DNA from: Granulicella mallensis
GTDB taxonomy: Bacteria > Acidobacteriota > Terriglobia > Terriglobales > Acidobacteriaceae
Direction: 5' to 3'
NCBI RefSeq assembly: GCF_014203225.1
Contig: NZ_JACHIO010000012.1
Coordinates: forward strand, 1-64,000
DNA length: 64,000 nt
Below, in pieces: positions 43,038 to 52,400 of this stretch (its first letter is position 1; each line of letters opens with the position of its first letter). A program made the position numbers and the translations under genes. The notes beneath the pieces were generated by a model, which did no database searches, was not told where the DNA came from, and saw only the letters and a program-made list of their open reading frames with translations.

Positions 43038-43607
43038 ATGCATCGAGCCATGATCCCACGTCTCTTTCTGGCCACCGCTCTCCTCGTCCCCGCAGGCATG
43101 CTGGCGCAGAATACGCCAGCAGCGACGGCCCCCGCGCCCGGCGATCCACTGAGCTCTCAGTTCAAAATCAACCCCGTCACCACACCGACGATATCTCCCA
43201 GCACGCTGGAGTTGATCAAGCTGGAAGGCCAGTTCTCCGACTCTGTCGTCCAGGGCGGCGGCAAGGCCTTCGCCTCATGGTTTGCTGATGACGGAGTCAC
43301 ACTCAACAATGGAAAACCCGCCGTCCTCGGCCTGACGGCCATTGCGGCCGCGGCGAACTGGGACCCCAAGACCTACCAGCTCTCCTGGTACGCCGAAGGC
43401 GCGCAGATGGGCCCCTCCGGCGACACCGGCTTTACCTGGGGCCACTACGACGCCCATGCGCACGATGCTAAAGGACAGCCAGTAACCCTTTCCGGCCGCT
43501 ACATTACCTTCTGGAAGAAAGTCGCTGGGAAATGGAAGGTCGCACTCGACGCCAGCGCGGAAGACGCTCCCGTTGCGGGCGACTGCTGCAAGCTGCCTAC
43601 GCCTTGA
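43038..43607 (+). CDS. exported NTF2/SnoaL-like (DUF4440) protein
   Basis: A 189-residue protein with a signal peptide (MIPRLFLATALLVPAGMLAQ). The cone-shaped NTF2-like domain (about residues 60-180) shows LEGQFSDSVVQGGGKAFASW, FADDGVTLNNGKPAVLG, GFTWGHYDAHAHD, LSGRYITFWKKVAGKWKVAL and D. Domains of this type bind small molecules or act as isomerases; no function can be assigned. Start 43038 or the ATG at 43050. It ends one base from the convergent ParE-type gene. Confidence 0.8.
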   Translation: MHRAMIPRLFLATALLVPAGMLAQNTPAATAPAPGDPLSSQFKINPVTTPTISPSTLELIKLEGQFSDSVVQGGGKAFASWFADDGVTLNNGKPAVLGLTAIAAAANWDPKTYQLSWYAEGAQMGPSGDTGFTWGHYDAHAHDAKGQPVTLSGRYITFWKKVAGKWKVALDASAEDAPVAGDCCKLPTP

Positions 43608-43608
43608 G

Positions 43609-43914
43609 TTAGATACCTCGCCGCCAGACTTTGCGTCTCGAGGCATGTACCACTCTCAAAATGCGTAATGGCTTCGAACGCGGATCGTACACGATCACAT
43701 ATTTGTCATAAGGTGACGCAGGCCAAACAAGGACTGCTTTCTTCGTTAGATCGATACGGAGATGTCCAGCTTTAGGCATCTCTGCCAACATTTGGCAGTT
43801 CTCCAAAATAGCGATCTCTACCCGGTCAGCAGATTCAACGCTATCGCGGGCAATCCAAAGCCAGATATCGAAGATGTCACGAGTCGCTTTAGGGGTTAGC
43901 TGGTAGGCGCTCAT
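43609..43914 (-). CDS. parE: RelE/ParE-family toxin
   Basis: A 101-residue toxin: MSAYQLTPKATRDIFDIWLW, IARDSVESADRVEIAILENC, PKAGHLRIDLTKKAVLVWPA, YDKYVIVYDP, PLRILRVVHASRR. The pattern fits ParE (gyrase inhibitor) or RelE-like mRNA interferases; the C-terminal ILRVVHASRR is more ParE-like. The ATG at 43914 overlaps the antitoxin stop by four bases (ATGA). A longer frame from 43950 would start inside the antitoxin gene. Confidence 0.85.
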   Translation of the reverse strand: MSAYQLTPKATRDIFDIWLWIARDSVESADRVEIAILENCQMLAEMPKAGHLRIDLTKKAVLVWPASPYDKYVIVYDPRSKPLRILRVVHASRRKVWRRGI

Positions 43915-44189
43915 GCAGCAGAGCGCTTTGCCAGGAACTCTTGCTTCCACTTGCTGAGATTGCGCTTCGCCTCTTCAGGGGAGAGCAGTTCACCCCGTTC
44001 AGCTTGCTCCCAGCCTTCCTCGATCATGACACTAATCTCTTGCCGGTTCTCACTTAAAAAAAGCTCTTGCTCGTGCATCGCCGTAAGACGTTCCGCAAGA
44101 TAAGTCTCAGCGTTTTCAAAACCGGAGAGACGCGCATCTTCTCTCACAATTGCTTCCAGTTCCGGGGTGAGGGTGATAGCCATGGCCAC
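43911..44189 (-). CDS. parD: ParD/CopG-type antitoxin
   Basis: A 92-residue antitoxin beginning MAMAITLTPELEAIVREDAR with GFENAETYLAERL (ribbon-helix-helix type DNA binding). A helical, charged C-terminus (IEEGWEQAERGELLSPEEAK) would bind the toxin. It is coupled to parE by an ATGA overlap. Autoregulation of the pair is expected from the family. No operator was identified in the short gap to acs. Confidence 0.82.
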   Translation of the reverse strand: MAMAITLTPELEAIVREDARLSGFENAETYLAERLTAMHEQELFLSENRQEISVMIEEGWEQAERGELLSPEEAKRNLSKWKQEFLAKRSAA

Positions 44190-44247
44190 AGCATATACCG
44201 TTTACACCCTCATCCCATAAAGGAAGAACGCGAGTTCGACCAGTCCG

Positions 44248-46254
44248 TTACTCCTCGTTCTCCTTCAGCTTTGCCAGCACGCCAAAGTCCTCCAGCGTAG
44301 TCGTATCGCCCTTCACCTCGCCGGTCGTTGCAAGCTCGCGCAGCAACCGCCGCATGATCTTGCCTGAACGTGTCTTAGGCAGCATCTGCGTAAAGCGCAT
44401 GTCGTCAGGACGAGCGAGCCCACCAATTTCTTTCGCGACCCACTGCCGCAACTCCTGCCGGAGTTCTTCACTCGGCTCGTAGCCCTCTTCAAGAGTCACA
44501 AACGCGGCAATTGCCTGCCCCTTCATCTCGCAAGGACGCCCAACCACAGCAGCCTCAGCCACCTTCGAATGTGCCACCAGCGCGGACTCGATCTCCATCG
44601 TGCCCAACCGGTGGCCACTGACGTTGATTACATCGTCCACACGGCCCATCAGCCAGTAGTAGCCATCGGCATCGCGGCGTGCGCCGTCGCCCGTAAAGTA
44701 GATCCCCGGGATCTCCGAGAAGTACGCCTGCTCGTACCGCTCCGCGTCGCCCCAGATGGTACGTGCAAGCGACGGCCACGGCTTCTTGATGACCAGCAAT
44801 CCACCCTGCCCTGCCGGCACCGGATCGCCTTCCTTGGTCACGATCTCCGGTACTACGCCGAAGAATGGCCTTGTCGCAGAGCCGGGCTTCGTCGCAACAG
44901 CACCGGGAATCGGCGCAATCAGAATCGCGCCCGTCTCCGTCTGCCACCAGGTATCGACGATCGGGCACCGCTCCTTGCCGATCTCGCGGTGATACCACAT
45001 CCACGCCTCGGGATTGATCGGTTCGCCAACCGTTCCCAGCAACCGCAGGCTGGCCAGCGAGTGCTTGTGCACCCAATCGTTGCCCCACTTGATAAAGGCA
45101 CGGATCGCCGTCGGCGCGGTGTAGAAAACCGTTACCTTATGATCGTCGACGATCTTCCAGAACCTGTCGTTCTCCGGCCAGTTCGGCGCGCCTTCATACA
45201 TCATCACCGTCGCGCCGTTCTGCAGCGGGCCATAGACCACGTAGCTGTGCCCTGTAACCCAGCCGATGTCGGCGGTGCACCAGTACACGTCCTCGTCCTG
45301 GAGGTCGAAGATGTACTTGCTCGTCAGGTAGGTCTGTACGGAGTAGCCGCCGGTAGTATGAACAAGTCCCTTCGGCTTGCCCGTAGTCCCGCTGGTGTAC
45401 AGGATGTACAACGGATCTTCAGCATCCATGGGCTCAGCAGAGCAATCCGCAGCAGCAGCGGCCATTGCCTCGTGCCACCAGAGATCGCGGCCTTCCTTCA
45501 TCGCCACTGTCGCCGAAGGGACGCGCTGATACACGACCACCTTTCGCACGCCGGGGCACTTCTCCAGCGCCTCGTCCACGATCTTCTTCAGCTTCACCTC
45601 GGAACCGCGACGATAGCTGAGGTCCTGCGTCACGACCACCTGGCAATCTGAATCGTTCACCCGGTCTGAGATCGCATGCGCTGCGAATCCTCCGAAGATC
45701 ACCGAATGCACCGCACCGATGCGCGCGCAGGCCAGCAGCGCAATCGCCAACTCCGGGCTCATGCCCATGTACACCGCAACGCGATCGCCCTTCTTCACGC
45801 CGAGCGACTTCAGCACATTGGCAAACTTCTGGACTTCAACGTGCAGCTCGGCAAAGGTCAGCTTGCGCACTTCTCCCGGCTCACCCTCCCACAGCAGGGC
45901 GACCTTGTCCTTGCGTGCTCCCCTGGCATGGCGATCGACGCAGTTGTGCGAGAGATTCAGCTTGCCGCCGGTAAACCACTTCGCATGCGGCCCGCTGCCA
46001 TCGAGCACCTTCGTCCACGGAGTGAACCACTCCAGCTCGGCAGCAGCCTCGGCCCAGAACTCCTCCGGAGCCTCGATACTGCGCTTGTACATCCGCTCAT
46101 ACTCGGCTTCGCTGCCGATACGTGCCCGGGCGGCAAAGGCCGCAGGAGGCGGAAAGACCCGGTCTTCCCGCATAAGAGACTCAAAGTTTTCGTTTAGCGT
46201 GCTTCCCACAGGCGTGCTTTCAACGGACATAGACGACTCTCGACTCCGGGGCAT
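44248..46254 (-). CDS. acs: acetyl-CoA synthetase
   Basis: Activates acetate to acetyl-CoA through acetyl-AMP. The 668-residue ANL-superfamily enzyme has [20 protein letters not shown] (P-loop) near residue 285, then [16 protein letters not shown] and the WWQTETG motif. The adenylate-binding [32 protein letters not shown] and the C-terminal [14 protein letters not shown] follow, with the catalytic Lys that acetylation switches off in other bacteria. AAGGA lies six bases before ATG 46254; the ATG at 46230 is also possible. It is monocistronic. Confidence 0.95.
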   Translation of the reverse strand: MPRSRESSMSVESTPVGSTLNENFESLMREDRVFPPPAAFAARARIGSEAEYERMYKRSIEAPEEFWAEAAAELEWFTPWTKVLDGSGPHAKWFTGGKLNLSHNCVDRHARGARKDKVALLWEGEPGEVRKLTFAELHVEVQKFANVLKSLGVKKGDRVAVYMGMSPELAIALLACARIGAVHSVIFGGFAAHAISDRVNDSDCQVVVTQDLSYRRGSEVKLKKIVDEALEKCPGVRKVVVYQRVPSATVAMKEGRDLWWHEAMAAAAADCSAEPMDAEDPLYILYTSGTTGKPKGLVHTTGGYSVQTYLTSKYIFDLQDEDVYWCTADIGWVTGHSYVVYGPLQNGATVMMYEGAPNWPENDRFWKIVDDHKVTVFYTAPTAIRAFIKWGNDWVHKHSLASLRLLGTVGEPINPEAWMWYHREIGKERCPIVDTWWQTETGAILIAPIPGAVATKPGSATRPFFGVVPEIVTKEGDPVPAGQGGLLVIKKPWPSLARTIWGDAERYEQAYFSEIPGIYFTGDGARRDADGYYWLMGRVDDVINVSGHRLGTMEIESALVAHSKVAEAAVVGRPCEMKGQAIAAFVTLEEGYEPSEELRQELRQWVAKEIGGLARPDDMRFTQMLPKTRSGKIMRRLLRELATTGEVKGDTTTLEDFGVLAKLKENEE

Positions 46255-46358
46255 AGATTCCTTGCCTTACGAAAATAGGCCCAGAGCCAAAAGGTACGTC
46301 ATCGCCTCATCCACAGGCAAACGTGCGTCGGGCAGCAAGGGCATGACATCATCAATTT

Positions 46359-46559
46359 GTGAGCTTTCTAATAAGTTCCACCATTGGATTCTTTCTCGGC
46401 TTTGTGTTCGGGGTCGGCTGCGCTCTCGCGGTGATGTACTCCATCTTTCTCGGAGGCTACCGCGCGGCCGTGCGCGATGCAGAACTTGCTGTGCCGCCAG
46501 CCCGCCTGATCAAAGCGCGCGCCAAGTTGGCCACTGCAAACACACCCAGGCCGCTCTAG
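46359..46559 (+). CDS. small single-span membrane protein
   Basis: A 66-residue protein starting with GTG 46359. One hydrophobic segment (about residues 3-33, FLISSTIGFFLGFVFGVGCA) is followed by a short basic and alanine-rich tail. The family is unknown. The reading is supported mainly by the good membrane segment and codon use. It lies divergent from acs and convergent with the DUF421 gene. Confidence 0.5.
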   Translation: MSFLISSTIGFFLGFVFGVGCALAVMYSIFLGGYRAAVRDAELAVPPARLIKARAKLATANTPRPL

Positions 46560-46623
46560 GATTTCTCCGCCTACAGGGAATCTGCTTTACCCCACCACAA
46601 CCCATTAGGCATCATCCAGAACC

Positions 46624-47208
46624 CTATCCCCGAGCTTGCATCTCTGCTCGCATCGCCATGACCTCCGCTGTCAGCCGCTCCACCGCATTCAGCAGCTCCC
46701 GGCTATGCACCGTCTCCGACGTAGGAGTCTTACCCTTCACAAAAAACGTGCCGTTCGGTTCAAGGACGCACTCTTCGACATCGGCGGGATTGTTGAACCC
46801 ATTCTTATTCAGCACCGAGATCAGCTCCTCGAAGGTCAGGGTCTCCTTTTTCATCGCCTCCTCTGAAACGACGCCAGCCTGGATCAGCACCGTCTTTGAG
46901 CCCTCCAGCTTCTGATTCAATTTGGGAGACCGGTACAGAAGCCACATCAACAACCAGTTGATAGCCAGCAGCGCAAAGGCGCCGATGATCCCCCCGCTCA
47001 CGGAGTTATCGTCACCGATGATCGCATTCTGCACCGTATTGGAGAGGCTGAGCAGAACCACCAGGTCAAACGGGTTCAACTGCGCCAGTTCGCGCTTGCC
47101 AAAGAGCCGAAGAAACCCAATGAGGAACAGGTAAACAATCACAGGACGAAGAATCTTCTCCATCACCGGCAATGGCAGGTGGAACATGCTATGCATCATG
47201 CTGTTCAT
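46624..47208 (-). CDS. DUF421 membrane protein (YetF-like)
   Basis: A 194-residue inner-membrane protein. Three N-terminal membrane helices with the conserved FGKRELAQLNPFDLVVLLSL, SNTVQNAIIGDDNSVSGGII and LLAINWLLMWLL are followed by a soluble DUF421 C-terminal domain with KTVLIQAGVVSEEAMKKETL. The family, related to Bacillus YetF, has no firm function. It is complete and monocistronic. Confidence 0.9.
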   Translation of the reverse strand: MNSMMHSMFHLPLPVMEKILRPVIVYLFLIGFLRLFGKRELAQLNPFDLVVLLSLSNTVQNAIIGDDNSVSGGIIGAFALLAINWLLMWLLYRSPKLNQKLEGSKTVLIQAGVVSEEAMKKETLTFEELISVLNKNGFNNPADVEECVLEPNGTFFVKGKTPTSETVHSRELLNAVERLTAEVMAMRAEMQARG

Positions 47209-47680
47209 AAATAGTTTGTGACTCCTCGGATTTTGAACTTTGGACTTTCAGTTACATGGATGCTGCCGCTGGCAGTTTCATCGCCGCAGTGACCTTGCAA
47301 AGATCGTGCCGCAGCCCCTCTTTGGAAGGATCCCCCAAACGCAGTTCGATCCTGTATACACCAGCAGTTACAGAGAAATCGCCTGAACAGGAGAGTAGAT
47401 TGCCCGCACCCAATTTCCGTTATAACCGTCTAATATCAAGGGTTATCACCTGCATGAAGAAGTAGTTGCCTGGGGTGGAACAACGCTTACTCTCGTGACG
47501 GTATCAAACCAAAGAGGTTTGTCCATAGAGCAGCATCTAAAGCGGCATCCCCCCAATAGGGGTTAAAGCCGCGGATTCTGATATCTTTCTCATAACTTCA
47601 TCCGTTTGATCGTTCGCACAATTTTGCGTCGTTACGGAACTACAGCCAATGCATCAAGTGCATCAAGGACCCACGAACAC
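47209..47680. other. 472-base spacer upstream of the TonB gene
   Basis: No supported gene; a 69-codon frame at 47256-47465 has no signals. AT-rich stretches near 47415-47450 (CCGTCTAATATCAAGGGTTA) and 47575-47605 may hold the promoter of the downstream tonB gene. GCGGCATCCCCCCAATAGGGGTTAAAGCCGC near 47549 can form a hairpin. Confidence 0.35.
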
Positions 47681-48784
47681 ATGGCCCAGCCGCTTCGCAG
47701 CAACGACCCGAACCCGAAGAACATCAGCTTTAGCCACTTCGGCGTTCTTGACGATGGCAAGCGCAGCAGAAGTGCGGCAATTACCTCGATCATCGTCAAT
47801 GTCGTCCTTGCCGCTGTCATTGTAGTTCTCGGCTACATAGTGAAAACCAATCCTACCGTCGCCAAGCAGATTGCGGTACTCACGCTTCCCCCGCCGCCGC
47901 CCGTGACCGCACCGGTTCCCAAGCCACCACCGCCACCTCCGCCGAAGCCGATCCCCACGCCGAGGGAGGTTCTGCATCCGCCCAAGATCGTTCCCCCACC
48001 TCCTCCGGAGAAGGTTCCCGAGGTAAAGCCGATCCCTGTGCCGATACCGAAGCCTGTGGTCACGCAGCCGGCTCCGCCCAAGGCCATTACACCGCCGCCC
48101 GCGCCGGTCAAGGTGAACCTCGCCACGGCCGCAGCAGCCCATGTTCCCAATAACGATGTGCATCCCACGCCTGTTCGCCTGGGCCAGCCCGATAATCCTT
48201 TGAAACCGACGACAGGTCCTGCGGTATCCCAGGTGAACCTGGGGAATCAGGGCGCACCGGGCATGAATGCCTCCAACACCGGCAGCGGTCCCCGTGCGAC
48301 CTCGGTCAACCTCGGTTCCGGCTGCCCGAACTGCACCAACCTCAATGGCCGGGACAACGGATCGCGCGAGGTCAAAGGCGTAAGACTGGGCACTCCGGGC
48401 AGCAATGGTCCTTTGAATTCAAAGAATTACGCGAATTCGCCACGGCAGGTACAGTTGCAAACGGCAGCGACGCCACCAGCCGCAACGACCTCCCAGCTTC
48501 GTACCGCAACGGCTGCCTCACCTCCGAAAGTCACCTATAAGCCCACCCCGGTCTATACCGCCGAGGCCAAGTCCATACACCTGGAAGGCACAGTCTCCGT
48601 ACGTATCCGCGTTACGGCTTCAGGAGCGGTACAGGTTCTGGGCGTGACCAGCGGTCTGGGACATGGACTCGACGAATCCGCCCTGCAGGCTGCTCAGAAC
48701 ACGCGTTTCACGCCTGCCAAAGACGCCTCGGGAAATCCGGTCGACTGGGAAGGTGTCGTCAAGATCAACTTCCAGATGAGTTAA
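47681..48784 (+). CDS. TonB-family energy transducer
   Basis: A 367-residue inner-membrane-anchored TonB protein. A cytoplasmic start and single membrane helix (about residues 33-53, AAITSIIVNVVLAAVIVVLG) lead to a long Pro-rich spacer (PPPPPVTAPVPKPPPPPPPK and further). The C-terminal TonB domain (about 280-367) contains PVYTAEAKSIHLEGTVSVRI, GLGHGLDESALQAAQNTRFT and PA. ATG 47681 is preferred because an AAGGA lies 11 bases upstream and the protein then begins just before the membrane segment. It transfers proton-motive energy to outer-membrane receptors. The next gene is 134 bases downstream. Confidence 0.88.
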   Translation: MAQPLRSNDPNPKNISFSHFGVLDDGKRSRSAAITSIIVNVVLAAVIVVLGYIVKTNPTVAKQIAVLTLPPPPPVTAPVPKPPPPPPPKPIPTPREVLHPPKIVPPPPPEKVPEVKPIPVPIPKPVVTQPAPPKAITPPPAPVKVNLATAAAAHVPNNDVHPTPVRLGQPDNPLKPTTGPAVSQVNLGNQGAPGMNASNTGSGPRATSVNLGSGCPNCTNLNGRDNGSREVKGVRLGTPGSNGPLNSKNYANSPRQVQLQTAATPPAATTSQLRTATAASPPKVTYKPTPVYTAEAKSIHLEGTVSVRIRVTASGAVQVLGVTSGLGHGLDESALQAAQNTRFTPAKDASGNPVDWEGVVKINFQMS

Positions 48785-48917
48785 CCTAAGGGACGACGAG
48801 ATTTTCGCTAAAATCCGCCCCCTGGGCTGTTCCCGAATCCTGAACGCTTTACCGAAACATCCGAACGGAATACCCTCTTGGGGGCATCCGATTGAACCAA
48901 AGGAGTCTTTAGACACA

Positions 48918-50771
48918 ATGAATCTCCGGACGAAACTTACTGCCGCTGTGACCCTCACCTTTCTGGCTGCCTCGGCCCTGCCAGCTTCGGCTGGCGTCTT
49001 CGGAAAGAAGAAGACCGACCAGACGGTCACCCGCAAGCCGACCCCGGCCCAGAATGCCCTGATCGACAAGGCCATCCTCCGCGAAGCGGCCGTCATCAAG
49101 ACTCTCAGGGAGCGTCAGCCCCTCGTGGAGACCTACATCCAGAACATGCGCCCCGATCCGGCCATGATTCAGGTACCCGAGATGGATGCGCACTATCTGA
49201 CCCGCATCAACTTCGGCAGAGAGATCACCGAAGTCGGCTATGCTGACGGCAAGAAGGATTCAACCGGAAAGTTCAGTGGGATCAAACAGGCGCTCGGTGG
49301 CCTGGCCGGCCTGACCAAGAGCCTGCACCTCAGCTATGACGAGGGCGGCTTCGTTCGCATGGTCGTCATCGACACGAATGGACCGAACGGCGATGCCTTC
49401 GATCGCCAGCACTACAACTTCTATTTCGTCCGTAACGACTTTCTCGGAACGGTTCCCACCGTCGTATTCGACGTTGAGCCGATCAAGAGAAGCGCAGGCC
49501 GCTTCTTCGGACGCGTCTGGGTGGAGCGTAACGGCGGCAACATCGTCCGCTACAACGGCGATCTCGCCGGCGAAGATAAGGACCGCGCCGAGTTCTATCA
49601 CTTCGACTCGTGGCGCACCAACGTCCAGGACGGTCTCTGGATGCCGACGGCTTCCTATATTGAAGAGTCCGACCCCAAGAGCCCGGCTCACGTCCTGAAG
49701 TTCAAGGCCGTCAGCCACATCTGGGGCTACTCGCTGAAGATCCCGAACAAGGACACCGATCAGACCAGTCTGGAAGTGGAAGGCGCGATCGACACCAGCC
49801 AACAGGCTCCCGACGTCAGCCCCCTGCAGGCACAGCGTGAGTGGGTCCAACAGGCTGAGGACAATGTCATCGACCGCCTCTACACTGCCGGCCTCGTCGA
49901 TGCTCCTAGCGACTTCGACAAGACGCTCTCGGACCTGGCCAACAACATTCTTGCTTATAACCAGATCCCCACGGCACGTCCCCTCAAGGTTCGTATCCTG
50001 CTGACCACACCGCTGGAGTCGCTCTCCATCGGAAACACGATCCTGATCTCCAAGAGCCTGATCGACACCACGGCAATTCCAACGACCGATGGTGCCCAGC
50101 AGGGAGCCAACCTGAATGCCCTTTTGGCCTTCCAGGTAGCGCACATCCTGCTCGGCCACCGGGTAGACACCAAGTACGCCTTCAGTGACCGCCTGCTCTT
50201 CCCCAGTGAGAGAGCCTTCCAGCGTCTGCCGATGCACCACACCAACGCCGAAAACGTTGAGGCAGCCAAGAAGGCCATGGAGCTGTTGAACGCCAAGGAT
50301 CTCGCCGACGGCCAGAAGTACTTCTCTCTCTATCTCCAGCAGCTCCAGGCCCGTGAAAAGGGTCTGCCGGAGCTCAACAAGCCGCAGATCGGCGATGGCT
50401 TGTTGAAGCCGGATGGCACCTTCTGGATGCAGGCTATCGTCTCCAAGGGCCCCAAGCTCGACAACAACGACCTGAAGCAGCAGGGTGCCATGCCTCTGGG
50501 CCAGTACCTCCGGTACGATGCCTGGACCGATCAGGTCATCCAGATGCATACCACCTACGAGCCCTTGCTGAGCTCGCGTGACAAGATCCCCTTTGAGATC
50601 ACCCCGGTCTACCAGCGGCTCGCCTACTGGCAGCCCACAGCAGCTCCAGTGGCCGCCCCGGCAGCCGCTCCGGCCCCAGCAGCAGACAATGCCCCGGTAG
50701 ACAATGCTCCGGCAGTACAGCCCACTCAACCGCAGCCCACTACCGGCACGTCCACCCCACCGCAGAACTAG
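48918..50771 (+). CDS. exported M48-like protein with degenerate HExxH motif
   Basis: A 617-residue protein with a signal peptide (to about residue 25). An N-terminal domain contains INFGREITEVGYADGKK and VVFDVEPIKRSAGRFFGRVW, and a domain resembling M48 peptidases (about 320-480) follows. Where those have HExxH, this protein has LLAFQVAHILLGHRVDTKYA, so the first His and the Glu are replaced by Gln and Val. Catalysis is unlikely; a structural or chaperone role is possible. The tail is Pro/Ala-rich (PTAAPVAAPAAAPAPAA). AAGGAG is upstream of the ATG. It follows tonB and precedes a barrel gene, so an envelope role is likely. Confidence 0.72.
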   Translation: MNLRTKLTAAVTLTFLAASALPASAGVFGKKKTDQTVTRKPTPAQNALIDKAILREAAVIKTLRERQPLVETYIQNMRPDPAMIQVPEMDAHYLTRINFGREITEVGYADGKKDSTGKFSGIKQALGGLAGLTKSLHLSYDEGGFVRMVVIDTNGPNGDAFDRQHYNFYFVRNDFLGTVPTVVFDVEPIKRSAGRFFGRVWVERNGGNIVRYNGDLAGEDKDRAEFYHFDSWRTNVQDGLWMPTASYIEESDPKSPAHVLKFKAVSHIWGYSLKIPNKDTDQTSLEVEGAIDTSQQAPDVSPLQAQREWVQQAEDNVIDRLYTAGLVDAPSDFDKTLSDLANNILAYNQIPTARPLKVRILLTTPLESLSIGNTILISKSLIDTTAIPTTDGAQQGANLNALLAFQVAHILLGHRVDTKYAFSDRLLFPSERAFQRLPMHHTNAENVEAAKKAMELLNAKDLADGQKYFSLYLQQLQAREKGLPELNKPQIGDGLLKPDGTFWMQAIVSKGPKLDNNDLKQQGAMPLGQYLRYDAWTDQVIQMHTTYEPLLSSRDKIPFEITPVYQRLAYWQPTAAPVAAPAAAPAPAADNAPVDNAPAVQPTQPQPTTGTSTPPQN

Positions 50772-50807
50772 ACCGCTCCTTTGTAGCGGTATGGATGGAG
50801 CTCATCG

Positions 50808-51404
50808 TTGAAGAAACTTGTTCTTACGCTCGCACTTCTAACCGCAGGTACCTCACTTGCAGCCGGTCAGGCCAGACCGGCTGCAAGTCGCCTTGGCGAC
50901 TTGCAGGTCGGCGCCACCTACTCCGTTGCCAACCCGGATTTCGGGGTCACCTACATCCGCGGATTTGGCGTCTATAGCGACTTCGACTTCCTCAGACACA
51001 TAGGTGTGGAGGTCGATTTTCGACAGCTCAATGATCCGGACGATGCTCAACCCAATCGATTTTTCCAGCGCAGTTATGAAGCCGGTGGCCGATACTTCTG
51101 GCGCTTCGGACGTCTCAAGCCTTATGGCAAAGCGCTCTATGGACGCGGGCAGTTTTCTTCACCTCCAGCTCTTATCCAAAATCAATTGGAGGTCGGCGAG
51201 CCTGCCTATCCCGAGATAGCCACAAACATGATTGATCTTGGAGTTGGCGCTGATTTTGCCGTGCAATCCCATATCAATATCCGAGTCGAAGGGGAGTACC
51301 AGAAATGGTTCTCCTCTCATTACCCGCTTGACCATGGTCTTTCGCCAACCATGATCAACTTTGGCGTTGCCTACCACTTCCCTCCTGGCAAACCTCGTCG
51401 CTAA
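50808..51404 (+). CDS. outer-membrane beta-barrel protein
   Basis: A 198-residue protein with a signal peptide (MKKLVLTLALLTAGTSLAAG). Alternating aromatic strands follow: VGATYSVANPDFGVTYIRGF, GVEVDFRQLNDPDD, AGGRYFWRFGRLKPYGKALY, and a C-terminal INFGVAYHFPPG. These fit a small OmpA-like eight-stranded barrel. The start is a TTG at 50808. It lies 37 bases after the M48-like gene and ends before a strong terminator, so the two are probably co-transcribed. Confidence 0.78.
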   Translation: MKKLVLTLALLTAGTSLAAGQARPAASRLGDLQVGATYSVANPDFGVTYIRGFGVYSDFDFLRHIGVEVDFRQLNDPDDAQPNRFFQRSYEAGGRYFWRFGRLKPYGKALYGRGQFSSPPALIQNQLEVGEPAYPEIATNMIDLGVGADFAVQSHINIRVEGEYQKWFSSHYPLDHGLSPTMINFGVAYHFPPGKPRR

Positions 51405-51420
51405 ATTTCAATTCAATGCA

Positions 51421-51456
51421 AACAGCAAAGCCCCGGAGATCCGGGGCTTTGCTGTT
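51421..51456 (+). terminator. strong Rho-independent terminator
   Basis: A perfect 17-base stem, AACAGCAAAGCCCCGGA / TCCGGGGCTTTGCTGTT, has a 2-base loop and is followed by TGTCTTTCTT. It ends the transcript of the barrel gene. Confidence 0.85.
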
Positions 51457-51510
51457 TGTCTTTCTTCTCCAGGGCGTGTCATCTAACTATTCTTGTCGTG
51501 GAGTCGAAGG

Positions 51511-51577
51511 GTGCAAACGGTTTGTTGAGGCAAGACCTGGAAGGGCACGGTTTCACCGGGTCTTGTCTCAGGAAGCT
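51511..51577. repeat. GTGCAAACAG-plus-hairpin repeat, copy 3
   Basis: GTGCAAACGGTTTGTTGAGG, then AAGACC-TGGAAGGGCACGGTTTCACC-GGGTCTT, whose arms pair. The head matches 13756-13808 and 26875-26933. It lies between two barrel genes of opposite orientation. Confidence 0.5.
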
Positions 51578-51720
51578 ATTTGCATGGTTCAATCTCCATC
51601 TCAAATAGCAGTTTGATAACAGACCCTAAAGTAGCTGTTGGGTCTTGCTGAGAGAGTTCAAGAGCAAGGGAAAAGGTTTGCTTCTCCCAGACTTTGCCCT
51701 CAAAATATCCCCTCCACAAA

Positions 51721-51756
51721 CAACCAGAGGCCCGGCGATTGCCGGGCCTCTGGTTG
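51721..51756 (-). terminator. terminator of reverse-strand barrel gene
   Basis: A perfect 16-base stem, CAACCAGAGGCCCGGC / GCCGGGCCTCTGGTTG, with loop GATT. On the reverse strand it is followed by TTTGTGGAGG. It is the end of the gene at 51774-52400. Confidence 0.8.
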
Positions 51757-51773
51757 TGCTTTATGAACTGACG

Positions 51774-52400
51774 TTAGAAGTGGTAAGCAACACCGATCGC
51801 CGGCATCGAGAGCACTTCGTAGCGATTGGTCTTGAAGATGCCGCCACCAGCGCCAAAGTCAGGCGCTTTGAGGAGGAAGCCGCGATACTCTGCCCGGATG
51901 TCGAAGCTGGGGCTGATCTCGTAGGCCAAACCACCACCAAAGAGAGCTCCGATATTCGTGTTCCGCTTAAGGCTCAGCACCTGGGTGCCGAAATCCTGAA
52001 TCGGCGAGAAGAGGATGCCACCGACACCGACCTCGAGAAACGGATTGTACCTTTTGTAATTGCGTGAGTAGACGTAGGCTCCGGAGATCTCCTGCTGCCT
52101 GGCGTGAACGTAAATCGGCACATTCTGTGTGCCGATATTGAAACTAGGATTGCCGTATCTATGCGAGTTTTGCAGGAAGGAATAGTTCAACTCCAAAGCA
52201 CTGCGCGGCGTCACCGAGTAACGGTAACTTCCGAGGAAGCCAAGAGCACTCGTTCCATGCTCTGTCACACCGCCGGGGCCGTGTACTTCAGAGTCAAATA
52301 CTCCGTAGGCGCTCGCACTCACGTCTTGCCGGCTTTCCTGGGCGTACCCCACGGCGGCGGTGCATACCAGCAGAGCGCCGAGCAACATCATCTTCTTCAT
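51774..52400 (-). CDS. outer-membrane beta-barrel protein
   Basis: A 208-residue protein with a signal peptide (MKKMMLLGALLVCTAAVGYA). The domain resembles the OmpA-like or opacity barrel fold: GTSALGFLGSYRYSVTPRSA, LELNYSFLQNSHRYG, ISGAYVYSRNYKRYNPFLEV, GVGGILFS, FDIRAEYRGFLLKAPDFG and a terminal GVAYHF with an aromatic end. The function is unknown; it is probably a surface protein. It is monocistronic with a clear terminator. Confidence 0.8.
   Translation of the reverse strand: MKKMMLLGALLVCTAAVGYAQESRQDVSASAYGVFDSEVHGPGGVTEHGTSALGFLGSYRYSVTPRSALELNYSFLQNSHRYGNPSFNIGTQNVPIYVHARQQEISGAYVYSRNYKRYNPFLEVGVGGILFSPIQDFGTQVLSLKRNTNIGALFGGGLAYEISPSFDIRAEYRGFLLKAPDFGAGGGIFKTNRYEVLSMPAIGVAYHF

Noticed and set aside
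47256..47465. 69-codon forward frame upstream of tonB
   Set aside because: No ribosome site and no recognisable sequence; more likely leader or promoter DNA.
49260..50729. 489-codon reverse frame opposite the M48-like gene
   Set aside because: Low-information Gly/Leu/Val-rich sequence without signals; the forward gene has a signal peptide and ribosome site.
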